A stretch of 64,000 bases of DNA from Glossina fuscipes. Lineage: Eukaryota; Arthropoda; Insecta; Diptera; Glossinidae. The stretch is taken from the NCBI RefSeq assembly GCF_014805625.2, contig NW_023998417.1, positions 15,116,885-15,180,884 on the forward strand, in the 5' to 3' direction. This document shows positions 26,775 to 39,600 of the stretch, piece by piece (the first letter of the stretch is position 1; every line of letters starts with the position of its first letter). The translations under genes and the position numbers were made by a program. The notes under the pieces are model-generated. The model did no database searches and was not told the origin of the DNA. It saw nothing but the letters and a program-made list of their open reading frames with translations.

Positions 26775-29041
26775 CTGCAATAAAGAAAAAAACATAATTT
26801 ATATAGAGTTTTGTTCTTTTTCGAAAAAATGTTATTCAATAAATTAAACTTTAGTCTATTAACGACAGAAAGTGAGAGCGAGAAATAGAGTATGGAATTT
26901 AATTTTATGTATTTTGTTTCGTGCTCTCAATTTTATTACAAAATAAATGAGTTTTTTCCATCTCGCATTCTCGAGTAACGCAGAATATTAAATTTTATTC
27001 AAATATTCTGCTTTATTACAAACAGGACTTTCAATAAGTTGCTGCTTTAAGGAGAGTAAAACAGAATAAGATGATTGTATATGTGTGCATAGTGAAGCAT
27101 GCAATAACATCTCTTGTTGGCAGTCTATTATTACATAAGGTGGCGAATCTGACATCAAACATATTTAGTGTTGCACCGATGTTGCTGCTACCAGACAGAG
27201 TGCACACTGCAGTGTATAGGCAAATGGAGTAACATATAACATAGCATATATGTTTACTCTAACGTGTATGTTTACGTCAGTGGAACAATAACATCCATTT
27301 GTAACGTAATGGTAACTGGTTGAATTGCTCATTGAATTTTTCCTTTAATGGATGCAGCAGCCCTTTGTGTTTGCGTACATGTGTTAATACGTGGTTAGCT
27401 TACTTTAAAGACAATAAGTGTTGGAACAACAGGTGCTGACATCATCAGAGAGCGACATACAAATGAAAAACCTCTGGGAGTGTACCGTGCGTACATTTAA
27501 AGGGCGATTGGCAACAAAGTACGAAATTCTCGCATTGAGGGGCACTTTAACGAGGCTCAGCGGTGGTACCCCAGGCTTTTTATTCGTTCGCGCTATAAAA
27601 CAAACATATTCCCGTACTTGCACACAAATTACTCTCTCTTACGAAAACATAATAAAACACATTAGATAAATTTAAAAAAAAAAAAGAAAAAAAAAAGAGG
27701 GAAATAAAAATAGAAATTTTCATTATCTACGCTGCGCATTGTTCAGGGAATTTTCTATTTTTCTCTTGAACCTGAATTCATTCTGCGCGTCTGTGTAACT
27801 GATTAGGTACTCTTTGTACGGCATGCATTCGGGCTTTATGTTTACTTTCTCAAGTAAACATTGCGTTTTATATGCTCATGTATTTCGCCGGACCCAGGTA
27901 TACCCAAACATACGCAAAATACATGTATCTATCTCTAAATATTTTTAATAGCGCTCTCAATGAGTGCGAATAAGTTAGTAAGACTTTAACCCGAATATGA
28001 AATTGGTTTGAGTACGATGAGGTACCTTATGCCGGTAAAGAAATTATAAAAAATACTTCACACGTTGTTGTTTACTTATTTACATTTACTACACGCATGT
28101 TGCTTACTGTTGCTACTATTAGGTAAACTATTTATTTGTAACTTGCTCTTAAGTAACTTTCTTAGCGTCTGTTTCGTCTATTCTAATATTAGCACTAAAC
28201 TCTGTAGACGACAAATCAAACTATAAAACGAAACGGTGTTCCATTCCTCCTGATGTTGTTCGTAAGTTTTTAATGCAGATAGATTGATTTTGACCAAAGT
28301 CGCTGCTGTTTTTAACTTTGCATAGGTAAATGGATAGTGTACATGAACATTTATGAAAGACAATACTGGTATAAAAACTACACCGACGAACGCAAGAAAG
28401 GCATGTACACTGCTATTGATTAAATACCCGACGCTACCTATTGCATATGCCCAGAGTAGACTCCAGAAGCGGAAAAAGCATTTCTTAATTTGCATAAAAA
28501 AAGCAAATAAATGAAATTGAAGTTTTTTTATTTAGACAACGTTGCAATTGTTGGCAGGGAAGTTACTTGGCCTTACTTACTGGCTTACTGTGGAGACTTC
28601 CGAACTTTAATCATGCAATTTCATTGAATATTCTACGTCGGTGTGACGATTAAGTCGGGACGAAAATTCCACTATCTTTGTGTGATATGATATTCTTTTT
28701 ATATGATTGTAGTCATGGGTATGAATAACACACGTATGTAAATGCGTACTCGTGCATTTTTCTTTGATAATAAAAATGAATTCGCAAAGCTTCAACACTT
28801 CAACAATGTAGGGTGAAAATCGTAAAAAAATAAAAATTTAGGTCAAAGACTATGTAAAAAAAATAGTAACAACTGATACATGCATACAAGTGTAGCAATA
28901 TCTAAAAATAGTTTTTCTCTGCGCGCTCGGTACCGACAAAAAGGATAGGTAGTTACTACGCTTTCATGTATTGTAAAAATTTTGGGTGACTGAGAATAAA
29001 GATACCTGTTAGTTTATACATCATTGGCTCTACTTTAGCAA

Positions 29042-29090
29042 TAGTAGTGATAGTAGTAGCTGTAGCGCTAGTAGTAGTAGTAGTTGTAGC
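29042..29090. repeat. TAG triplet repeat
   Basis: Imperfect TAG triplets, read as CTA on the minus (gene) strand. Confidence 0.85.
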
Positions 29091-29944
29091 AAAGAACATT
29101 GTGTAATTAAAACTCATTTGATGAGCCTTTAATACTTTTTTTGATGGTAATGTAACTATTGTGACCTCTAATGCTGTCAGTCGTGCATGTGTATACATAT
29201 ATGTGCGAATATGCTCATGTGCTATTGCTATTTTGTACCTGCTGTTGTGGTTGCCTTACGAGTTCTAAAAGTTTATAGGAGTTTCATTTTGCACAACAAC
29301 TTTTTTGTTCTTTCCTAGATATATTTATGTAAATATACAGGTATGGAGGATATATGCTCCTTTCTTCTCTTCGAGTATTATTTCTGTTGTGTTGACATTT
29401 CACTAAAAGGTATTTTTAATGTTATTAAAAACTTTTCCATTTGTCATGCATGTGTTCATCTTGTAGGCGTTTGAGTGATGTTAAGTGTTTTTCATCATAC
29501 TGTATTACCCAATACATGTGCGTACTTAATCGTGTACACGGGCACAATAAGAAAAAAGGAGAGCGAGGAGAATGCTATTTACGCAAATTAATTTCATTAC
29601 AGTTTTTTTATCTCCCTCTGCCTTGCTTGCATGCATGTGTGTTTGTGCTTGCCTTATTGCTTGCTAGTATTCAGGTATTGTGGGCATATTCATTTGATAA
29701 AGCTGTTTGCACCTTCCAAGAACATCGGTCGCAAGCACTCCTGCCTTTCTCCTTCTTAAGCGAGCGAGAAAAGACGCGGATATGGAACTACCCAGAGGTA
29801 TTAATAAAGGACTTTGAGTACTGTTTAAATTTATTTCACGTAGTGGGTATTAATGAACGATTGCGATAGGTAGCCCACTAAATATTGTCACGCGTTTAGA
29901 AAAATCGTTTTAATTCGACAGACACTCACAGAAGTCATACTCCA

Positions 29945-30386
29945 TTTGAATTTTCCATATAAGGATTCCTAAAGCAAGTGTTAAGAATTACATACATTTC
30001 AACATCGGTTCTCTTACATTGATTCTTTCAAAATTTTTCCGATTGATTCTTTCAAAATACTCCGATAATATTGTGCCCGAGCAGCATTTATGAGATATGT
30101 GAATTCTTCCTCATCAATAATCATAAGATCAATCAAACAGTCTGCCTTATGGCCCTCTTTCTGCATGCAGTTGGCATCTAGCCTTTCTAGCCAGGTAACC
30201 TGCCCAATTCATATTACTGACCGTGGCTTTCATTGAAGTTTTTATTTCGATTTTATAAACGCCCATAACCAACATAATTTAACAACAGTTTCAAATATTC
30301 ATATATATATATAGAATTGAAATTTAAATTCTCCACATAAGAATTATTAAAGTAGGTGCTAGTAATTGCACATATTTCTCAAGAAG
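29945..30386. repeat. Diverged direct duplication, about 378-bp offset
   Basis: The segment 29945-30007 (starting TTTGAATTTTCCATATAAG) aligns by eye with 30323-30386 (starting TTTAAATTCTCCACATAAG) at roughly three-quarters identity. The sequence between the two copies does not obviously repeat. Confidence 0.5.
30018..30064. repeat. 24-bp tandem pair
   Basis: Two adjacent copies beginning ATTGATTCTTTCAAAAT and ending TCCG. Confidence 0.85.
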
Positions 30387-30803
30387 ATATTGCGTAACGT
30401 TTCAAGGCTAATAGTGAATTTGATTTCAAATTCTATTGAAATATGTCTCTAGGCCCGCCGACTATTGAGCGATTTCTAGAAATAGGAATTTTACTACTCT
30501 AACCGCCACCTAATAATATTTCCAGTGCTTTCTCACGTCTGTCATATGACATGGAGCGTACAGCAAATTATTGGTAGATTAGTGTTAAATTACATACTAC
30601 GAGCGGCTGGTGATGCCATGTACGTTATGTCGCTTTTACAGAATGAGGTAACTGCGCAAGCGCAATAGTTTATATGTATATTTCGGAGTTTTTTATCCAG
30701 CAATAATTTATTCAGACTGTATCTAAAATATGGAAAACGTGGAGCGGGGATTTGGAATGCATACATGCGGAACAAAGCATATCGAATTTTTTTGTTTACT
30801 TAC

Positions 30804-30985
30804 CTTCACGTAAGGTCACTATGTAGTAGGATTCTTTTGAAGGTGGACTGATGCCGAGTTTATTGACTGCTTTTAAACGAAAACTATAAACGGTGAAAGG
30901 TATGAGTTCAGTAACTTGATATGACGTTACATTCGATTTAGTTTGTATCGGTGAGACCTGATCCCATTGACCGTTTTCACCCACT
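30804..30985 (-). CDS. Ptp99A: Ptp99A-like exon: second half of FN3-1
   Basis: The acceptor is ttgcag (AG at 30987-30986) and the donor is CGTGAAG|gtaagt. This exon encodes residues 142-201 plus parts of codons 141 and 202. It starts VGENGQWDQV (C' strand). It then contains the FN3 E-F signature: a Leu-x-Pro-x-Thr-x-Tyr turn at Leu168 to Tyr174 followed by SFRLKAVN. It ends in the SPPSKESYYIVTLRE G strand. A sequon is present at Asn159-Val-Thr. In phase with its neighbours it completes FN3-1 and provides the first base of Ala202, giving the linker REAPTGKP. The reading frame continues a few codons beyond the donor, but the consensus gtaagt and the phase match set the end. Confidence 0.9.
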
Positions 30986-31510
30986 CTGCAAAGATAGAAT
31001 GAAAGAGAAAAAACTGTATATAGCTATTTGCAAGCAACTATGTAACTTAACTCAAAGTTGTAAGAGGTATGCCAGAAAGAGTGAAGACTATTTTAGTGGT
31101 ACCTCCTTGTGTGCCTATAAATGCCTTTGCATTGTTTGTGCTTGTGTTTTATTTAATTCAATTTTCTTTTTATATTTAATTCAATTGCTAAGTAAATTAT
31201 TATTTTTGCTTTGCCCTTTGAAAAATTGCAGATGTTTGTGTAAACTTTGATCATTACCCCAACAACCGTAATATCCGTAAAAAAGCAACAATCAATGCCA
31301 CACAATTTGCTTTTGATAAATATTTGTAGAGGCCTTCAGGCATGTCAACCATAAGCTTCTAAATAAATACATTTCTCTCTGCCTTTTTTTACAACATGAA
31401 AACAGACCTCTTAAGGCTGTGTGCGAGTCTCTTACTGAGTCACGCTTGATTTCCTCTACATATCGAAAATAAACAAAATAAATCATTCTATATATATGCG
31501 AATGTGGACA

Positions 31511-31558
31511 TTTTTTATTTGTTTTTTTTTTTTTTTATTTTTATTATTTTTTTTTTTT
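31511..31558. repeat. T-rich low-complexity tract
   Basis: Nearly pure T over 48 bp with sparse A; poly-A on the gene strand. It could be slippage or a retroposed tail, but no body is recognisable. Confidence 0.85.
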
Positions 31559-32470
31559 GGCTAGTCCGCATCGGTTTCTGTATACAAAAGTAATATAACA
31601 GTTTTCAACTTGCAAATATTTTCAACCATAAATAAAAGCTCTACCATAGTTTTTCGTTTTTTCAATAGATAACGTGTGTGCACATGTGGGTGTATTGTCG
31701 AAAATGCTCTCTTATAAACCATAAAACCATTAAATCTTTCTTCTTTTTTTCTGAAAAATTGTCAACAAAATTTCTTTGCTAACACTTTCGTATTTTGGAT
31801 ACGTACGTGTTTATGCACATATAGATTTCTGTCTGAAACGTTTCTTTCAAGTTATGTTTACTTTTCGCATATGTATACAAATATTTCCTATTTTTAAATA
31901 AATCTCCTTGAAGCACGTAAAATTGTTTAGAAATTATTGAACATATCCATCTTATGAGAGGGCGTTACGATATTCCTTATTTATTTATATCAATCCGAAT
32001 AAATTTATAAAAATTATTATATATATCTCGTCCATTTCTAAAGCATTTTAAACTTTAATCAATTTATATTTAAAAAAAAATTAATTAAAAATAATTAAAA
32101 TAAAAAAAAAAATTAGTGCCAGGATATGATTTCCGGATTCTCTCTTTGAGATCACTGTTCATGGAATTTCGGCTTCAAAGCATACAACTCTCGCCAGCTA
32201 CTTTGTTGGTTTAGTCGTGCTGTGTGCTTGTTCATTTAACTTGTTGCGACCGTATTTAAACTTAATGTAACCAAATGCGAATTTTCATAAAACATTTGAA
32301 CAATTTACAGTTTTTGAAACATCAAAAGAAACTGCAACAAATGTCACAATGTAACGTGAATGGCAGTGAAAACAATAAAAAAAAACTCTTCTTAAAATCT
32401 TTTTCCTGCAGAGAATGTAAGGGCATGTAAGGGTGAAAGATGTTGTAGATATTATTTTTCGTCACTGTTT

Positions 32471-32471
32471 A

Positions 32472-32521
<50 letters not shown>

Positions 32522-32533
32522 CAGAGAGAGAAA
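32471..32533. repeat. (GA)n microsatellite
   Basis: About 60 bp of AG/GA with two CAGA interruptions. It reads (TC)n on the gene strand. GAGAG is the GAGA-factor motif in flies, but intronic GA tracts are often neutral. Confidence 0.92.
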
Positions 32534-35500
32534 GGAATGATATGCACTAGTAGTTTACGCACAGAAACTTTTTGAAGTGAGCAACAAGCGTATCGTAATT
32601 TAATTAAACGAAAATATCCCGAAATGTTAATAAATTAATTCATATATTTTTATATTTTTTAATTATTATGCTCTCTTATACTAGTCGCCATGTAAGCCAA
32701 TGATTTATATATGCATGTGTACGTCGTAGGTAAAAAATTTAATCCGCTTCCAGTTTATTTTCTTTTCCTCATACACGCCATCACCACATACGGACACATG
32801 CACACACATTAAATACACATAATGTAATTTGATTTAACCACAATTCAATGGTCTGTAGTTTATTTATTTTATTTATTACTTTTTTACGAAAAATATACGA
32901 AAACATATGAAATAAAGTAGAAAAACTTTTAACCATTTCCACACGCACATCCACAATCCTTTGGCCATCAACTTATTGAATATTGTGTTCATAACGTGCC
33001 TTTCATCGATATTATCTACTCAAATGATTGTTAAATGTTCCTGCGTCGATGCTTGCTACACTTGGTAGGATAGAGTTGGCAGGTCAGTCAGTGATCGGGG
33101 GTCAATGTTTGAGTAGCGTGATGCAGTATTTCGTTAGCGTTCTCTACATACATGCCTGCATGCATTCACAATTTAATCGCATTCACTTAAATGCGAAGGA
33201 ATGAAAAAAACTGCAACTATAAAACAGATTTTTAATGCTGGAATGCTGCAGTACTTACTATCAAATGAAATTGTATGGCGAGTAAAACTTGTGCATGTAC
33301 AAAAGATCGCACATGAATGGAAACCATTCTTTATTCATTTTATTTCTTAATGGTAAGTTTTTAATGTGTGGCCTGAGTGCGCGTGTATGGATGAAGGCAA
33401 AGAAAAATAGAAAGAATGTGCGGTTATTTTTTCTAAAGCCCTTATAAAAAATTTAACCCGACCGTATTCTTATAGAAATGGTTTGACTGTATATTGGTCA
33501 CTAAGATGCGAAAGCAAAATGGTAGCTAGAACGAGACTAGCAATAAGACTAACCAACTTGTTTTTTACCGACTCGTGGATGTTTGCTGCACAATTCTGTA
33601 CCGAAAATTCGATAAATTCCGTTGTTGTTGCAAACACAAGATGCATCGTATATTAACCGAAACACGATATTTTTCTCATAGATATTTCAAGAAAGTTCAC
33701 TAGCTGCCTTTGTATATTTTCACGCTAAAAGTAAACAAGTATCTTTTCGAAGACGGATATGTTGAATTAGTACATAGACAATATAAATAACGGGACATCA
33801 AATTTGTCAAATCTGCTAATGTATAAAAATATGCAAAGAAGATTTTCTTAGATATGTTTATAAACATTTTTGTTAAGGCAAATTCCAAATTACGTCTTAA
33901 TGAGCTAATGCTTTAAATGCGTTTAAATTGATCGGCGGATTGATTCGTAATTATCAAAAATTTTAGATTCGCACAGTGTAATGTAATAAACACTCTCTTT
34001 GGTTGTTTTGATAAGAATTGGGAACAGAGTTTTCAAAGTTTAAAACCGTGATGTACTAGGAACACGTTAGACTTTATCCTTATCTAATTGTCACATTTGT
34101 AGCATTGAAAAGGTGCATTGGAGTAGCATTTAAAGTTGATTTCGAAATGACTGCCGCCAAGACTCATTCGTTTCATTAAGTTACTTAAACTCTGAAAGCT
34201 TGTTCAAGTATTGTTTTTTGTTGTTATTGTGATGTTTATTAAAGGTGATATTTAAAATTCGATTTAAGCTAGCTAAAGCTACTTCGAGCTTTAGTCTCTT
34301 CGTCTATAACAAGAGTTGGTGCAATTTAAATTTATTTAAAAGTAAATTGATTATCGAAGAAAAGGCCTTTTATCCATAGATACGTATATCAGTTAACGTA
34401 TACAAAATAACAGCCACCAACAGGAAGAGAAGGATGGACAGAATTGTATCCTTTCAATAAGTTCTTGTCCTTTCGATTTTCTATCTTTTCTCATTCTATG
34501 CCTTGGAAAACAACGCGTAAGATGGCACTGCTTGTTTAGATATGTAAATATGTTCGTTTGCATAGGTTTCTTAGTTTGTTTGTATCCGTATATACCATAT
34601 GTGCGAAGAACAAGTTTTCAATTTTATTTTCTCTATGGGTTTTTCCTTCTTGTGTCAGACCACAACATTTTCTACCAGTTTACCCGATAGAATAGCCGGC
34701 AGTCACTATCGACTCTAGCATGCATGCGTGGTACTTATTTCAAGTCATGTACAACTGTGACTGCATAACAGCAATATCTTTACTCCACACAAATAGATAC
34801 GAATGGAAGTACAGAGTAGTGGCGTACACATAAATGCACTTTTCCTTCTTCATTTTGTGCTAACAATTCTTGGTAGTCGTTGTCTTTGTTGCTATTTAAA
34901 TAAGTGGGTTTGTCAAGTTTATGCGAAAGTTGTTTCTTTCTTTCTTTCTTTAGTTGCCGCCACAAACAAAGTCAATGTATGGTCGGATGCATGAATGCAT
35001 GCACGAAACGTGTTAGAAGAATAGACAGCAAACTGCTATATAAACGGAATCTTTCTTTATATTTACTTTTATTATAATTTTTCACCACATTGTTTACTTT
35101 TTCGGTATTTATCGTAATAAAGAAAATAACTTTGAAACGAAAGTAGTCCGCAATGAATATGTTAAGCAAGAAAAGGAGAATAAGGAGGAAAAAGGAACGA
35201 TGTCAGAAGCTTCGATCATATGTAACATGAATAATAAATGCAAAGCTCTTTTCTAATTCAATTTTCATAAATATTCTTTACTTTAACATGTAAAATGTAA
35301 AAGCAAGTATGTATAGATAGATACACGGCCCAAGCCCTTCGGTGAAGTAGTTAATAGTTTTTCAATATTTACAAATTTTTTTTTGTTTGCGTTTTGCGAG
35401 ACCAACATCGCAATTTTATTTATTCCCTTTATGTGCAGTAGAGACTTTATTTTATAACCGAATCAGTTACACATATGCTCGTTCATGTGGGCATGTGTAT

Positions 35501-38147
35501 CTTGCTGACTGCTTTTTCTTTTTAAATCACAAATATTTTTATTTGATTTGTTATTAAATTGTTTTCCATTTGAATTGACTTCATATTCAATCTTTCTTAG
35601 AATCTCTTCTTAGTCTCATCTCTCTTTTACTGCTGCCGTTCTTATATATATCTAAGGAACACGCATTGGCATATTTGCACATTTGTTAGCAATAAGATGT
35701 CAATATAAGGAAAAAGGTTATGTCATTGTGTTATTATTCCTATTCATACCAAATGACGACATATGATATGATATTGCTTTGTTCCGTTTGTTTTTCTTTC
35801 GAAAACGTCGGAAAACAAATATTTGATTTGAGTCAACTGTGTCACTTACCACAACAAGCCATATAAATATGAATTTGTGATTTATTTGACAAGATCTGGT
35901 GTCGAAAAGGAACAAGAATTTGCTCTCCATACTCGATCACATTGTCAACTTAATCACAATATCAAGGAACAAATATTTTTGCATCCAATACGAAGAATAA
36001 CAACGAGAAGAAGAAAAGAAAAATTTGGTAAAATACTTCGAGCTGTGTGTTACAAGAGCGTTTCCTTTTAATGAGTATTCTAAATTGATTACATGTTTAA
36101 TTGCGGCAAAGTGATAGCCTACACCGATGCGATGGAGAATAGATTAAGTGCTAATGTGCTCATGTATGTTAGTCTCAAAAAAAATTGAGATGAATCCACC
36201 TTTTATAGCGTCGAACGATTACGAACCGTTTTCTCTTGTCTTTTCGCCCGTCCGATTTCTATCTATTTGTTCTTGGCTTCTGTCCATAGACCGACATTTC
36301 TAACATATTTTGCGTAAATTTGGTAGAATTTGGCAAAATTTTGATCTAAAGAGATATCCTATTTAAGATAGGCTGGATTGAACCATTCGTATAACCTTGA
36401 AACAGGTTTGAAATCTTCGAAATAATTATGTGAAAAATTTAGATCGGATTGGCCAATTCTCTGCGTCTGATTTTTAGCATTTTGCGATGGAAACTAATCA
36501 TATTAATAATTTGACATAGAGAATTAATTGCAGCAAAATTTGAACCTGACCAATTCAACATTGCTTTAATTTAGGGCCACATTTCACACAGGGCAGTATG
36601 CCGTTTTATGGAAATATATGGTAGGCCTTTTTAAGGTTTTAACGCGAAAACAGATGAAAACATTTATTGGACGCGGTGAGGTAGGGCATTTGATGGTTGC
36701 CTTCGCTAGATTACAATACTTTTATTTGTTTTTTGAATAAATGATTTGAGAATCCAAGCTCTTATTAAAAATTTTATAGATTTTATATCTATTTTTCCTT
36801 TTAAGGTTATAAAATGGTGATTCAAGCCATACCGTATAAAATGAGAAATAAGGAAAATTTTTAGTTTGAATGGATTCTTGTAAACTGAACGTTTTATATA
36901 GCAAAGATTTTAATAATCTGATAACGACTTTTTGAAGACTTTTATTGATATCTAATCAATATTTACATATTTGGTCTTGTTCCGATCAAGCATTTGGTCT
37001 TAACTACTCTTTTATTCGGCCCATAGTGGAATCCCAGATGTTCGCAAAGTGATTTAAAGGGAAAAAAGGGGGAACTAAGTGATAATTGAACGGCAGGCTC
37101 CTGTTTTACAAACATCGTTCTTTTTAAAGGTAAAAGTTTCGCTATGATTTTATTAAAAAATTGATTACGTTACGTAGGAGTCCTTTAATGCATAAAAGTT
37201 TTAAATCACTTTCGAAACTTTTTAAATCTATACATTAACAACTGCCTTTGTTTTCTACGTGGTGACATGAACAGAGCTCATCAATATTCTTGGGAAAGGA
37301 ATTTATTATCAAAAAATCTAATAATGTGTCTGCACTGTGTCCCTTATTTTTAATTTCCTCATACATAAATACCCTTTATATACTTTATATATGTGTTGGT
37401 TTTCTCTGCTTCTCTTTCCGCCATTATGGTGGAACTTGAAAAACTTGATATAGAATGTAACTATACTCTTGCAACATTTAAAGTCATTACTCTTTCCATA
37501 AACACCATATTAATGGGGTTTGTATTTATGACCAAGCTTGGATATATATATATATAAATTATTATATCCTTGCATGTGTTTGGGTGTATATGTGAATTGT
37601 GACGCTTGCTTGAAGTGATTCCATGCAACGTTGTGTGCTTTCATGAGACCAAAGCTCACTAGGACTAAAATAAACTCTATTTAGCACTCAATACGATTAA
37701 AATCATAGAAGGACTGACGTTTATATTGCCATTGCTTACCATTACAGAATGCAGTCAACGCACAAATTAACACTGTTCTGTAGCATGTTCTAACTATGTG
37801 TATGTTTGCTTGTGATGATAGAGATGGAGATGGCGGTGCCACAAGTTGCTAGACATATGCCTGTAGTGGATTTGCAAACTGTATTACTTTGCATAAATAA
37901 AACAAATCTCCAAGCGAAATAAGTGAATATTAACATGGAGAGCCAATGGTAGGAACACTATGCTATTCAAGCAAAGGCTACGAGGCCTATAACAACAAAG
38001 AAACGCATTCTCCTGTCTGCCCTCCCTCGATACAGTGCTTCTGTGACAATTGCATTTGTTATTACTGTTATTGCATACAAAATGCTTCAAAGGCGCAGGC
38101 ATTCTCTCAATGGCATACTGATATTATATTTGTGTGCTTTCACTTAC

Positions 38148-38271
38148 CTGGTTTCAATAATGAAATGCGTTACGGGAGCATTGCGCGGATGCTGTGAATG
38201 GGCCCACGATAAGTTCACCGAACGTGAAGTAAAACTTATCAGTAGCGGTCGTTCTGGTGGATCCGGCACAT
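38148..38271 (-). CDS. Ptp99A: Ptp99A-like exon: first half of FN3-1
   Basis: The acceptor is cgcag (AG at 38273-38272) and the donor is ACCAG|gtaagtg. This exon encodes residues 101-140 and parts of codons 100 and 141. It opens with the linker VPDPPERP, typical of an FN3 A strand. The conserved FN3 B-strand tryptophan is Trp122 in VNLSWAH, and the exon ends at the C strand FIIET. The split Arg141 codon (AG + A) is completed by the next exon. There is an N-glycosylation sequon at Asn119-Leu-Ser. The exon lies only 383 bp downstream of the second Ig exon, the only short intron in the set. It has no internal Met in frame, so it was found by reading the splice sites and family motif rather than as an ORF. 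Confidence 0.88.
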
Positions 38272-38654
38272 CTGCGTTAAGTCAAATTGGAAAGAGTCAG
38301 AAGCCAGAAATAAACACCAAAGTACAAAGGAAAAAAAGAAAGGAGAGAAGAGAGAGAAAATGGAAAATGAAGTAAACGAAAAACTTTATAAATAAAATGA
38401 GTTTTTGCACACCGCTCTAGTTTATTGCTTTAATGTAAACCAAATAGACAAACATAACATTGTAGAACACATTCATGTCTTCCGTATGTCTTGCTTGCTT
38501 GCTTGCTTGCTTGCCTGCCTGCCTGACTGCCTGCTTTTAGCTTTTTTTAAAATAAAAATCGCTATAAACTTCATAGTCGAACATATCGGGCATGGCATAG
38601 AGCGGCACATCGTGCAACAGTTATTTCCCGTTATTTACTTAGTTACTTACTCAC
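38272..38654 (-). other. Short intron (383 bp) with tetranucleotide tract
   Basis: This phase 1 intron lies between the second Ig exon and FN3-1, with a gtgagt donor and a cgcag acceptor. It is an order of magnitude shorter than every other intron here. About 45 bp of it is a TTGC/CTGC tetranucleotide tract (38490-38535 on the plus strand), and a purine-rich stretch lies near 38320-38372. Confidence 0.88.
38490..38535. repeat. TTGC/CTGC tetranucleotide tract
   Basis: TTGC repeats pass into TGCC and CTGC repeats. The tract lies inside the only short intron of the gene. Confidence 0.9.
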
Positions 38655-38781
38655 CTTGTACTAGTAAATCAACAACTGCTTCTGGTATATGCCGGTCATT
38701 AACTAAGCATATATACTCTGCTGTGTCAGCGGCAATGGCTGGTGCAAAATGTAATGAAAAGTTCTCTGATAGCAATTGTAT
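38655..38781 (-). CDS. Ptp99A: Ptp99A-like exon: second half of Ig domain
   Basis: The acceptor is cttacag (AG at 38783-38782) and the donor is CAAG|gtgagt. This exon encodes residues 58-99 and one base of codon 100. It carries the hallmark Ig F-strand motif: Asp76-Thr-Ala-Glu-Tyr80-Ile-Cys82. Cys82 is the partner of Cys22 in the previous exon. The exon closes the domain with a G strand ending in LLVQ. An N-glycosylation sequon (Asn64-Phe-Ser) sits just before the F strand. It joins the upstream exon in phase 0 and the downstream exon in phase 1, where G + AT gives Asp100. At 127 nt it is one of the shorter exons, and a start-to-stop ORF scan would not reveal it, because it lacks an in-frame Met. 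Confidence 0.88.
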
Positions 38782-39513
38782 CTGTAAGTTAAGTAAAAGG
38801 AAAAAGAAATATAGTTAAGAGGAGAGCTGAAGAGACGTATAGTATACACCATATTTAGTATAATCAAATAAATATACTTTGCCGCAAACACAAGCAAATA
38901 ATAACCCTTGAAACTCACATCCCCCGCACACGATTCGAAGTAAACATTACTTCAATTATATTAAAAGATAAGAAGTAAAATTGCTTTGATTTCAGAGAGA
39001 AACTACTACCACTACTACTACTGCTACTACTCAAGGCCTCAAAAGAATTAATACGTAAACGTAATTAACTTGGGATTCCATTATGTAAAAAGCAGAATTA
39101 AAGCGTTCAACGCGTAACTCAACATCAAAGCGTTTTGCATAATTCGCGCCACTTATTGAAAAGCTACTTTTTATAGCAATTGTTTGGAAAATTTGTGCGT
39201 AGAAGTTGAATTCTTCTCTGAGTAGTAAATAGAAATGATATCGTTTAGCTGCAGATACTTTAAGAAGTTGGTTAAAACTTTCACCAACAAACTTAATGCA
39301 CACTAAATAATAATTTGCTGCCTTACTTGCTAATACAGATTATGTTCGCAAAATGCGGATAATCGTTTGCAGGCTAGTTTCGTCTATTGAACATAATTAA
39401 CTTTTGGATGTTTACTCATTTGTATATTCCTACAAAAGGTTAAGCAAAACAATGACAGTTTTCTTTACGGATCGATGTGTTTACACCTGTTTTCGTCTAC
39501 GGCATCCAGTAGT

Positions 39514-39600
39514 AGCCATAGTCAGAGACCCCGTAAACTATACGCCGCTGTTCTAAGCAATATATTGGTTTGGTATGTCCGTTTGCCCATCTCTTGTCAA
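39514..39600 (+). repeat. Dispersed repeat, degenerate copy 4
   Basis: CAGAGACCCCGTAAACTATA matches the pre-(TA)n block of copy 3 (CAGAGACCCCATAAAATG). A TATGTCCGTTTGCCCATC block follows, resembling the downstream part of copy 1. The (TA)n core is eroded. Confidence 0.4.

Larger units (their letters stand above)
26775..30803 (-). other. Intron between FN3-1 and FN3-2 (4.0 kb)
   Basis: This phase 1 intron separates the two FN3 domains exactly at the linker, the classical position for an FN3 domain boundary. It contains a TAG-triplet tract (29042-29090), a 24-bp tandem pair (30018-30064), and a diverged duplication (29945-30007 against 30323-30386). An open frame of 142 codons at 29441-29869 (plus) has no recognisable domain and is considered chance. 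Confidence 0.85.
30986..38147 (-). other. Intron within FN3-1 (7.2 kb)
   Basis: This phase 2 intron splits FN3-1 within codon Arg141. It contains a (GA)n array at 32471-32533, a T-rich low-complexity run at 31511-31558, a short (TA)n at about 37541-37556, and AT-rich unique sequence. I see no coding or RNA gene. The 36.22-36.48 kb segment resembles interspersed-repeat sequence but I cannot assign it. Confidence 0.85.

Noticed and set aside
29441..29869. 142-codon plus-strand open frame
   Set aside because: No recognisable domain, Cys/Phe/Leu-rich composition typical of AT-rich DNA read in a chance frame, and it lies inside an intron on the opposite strand.
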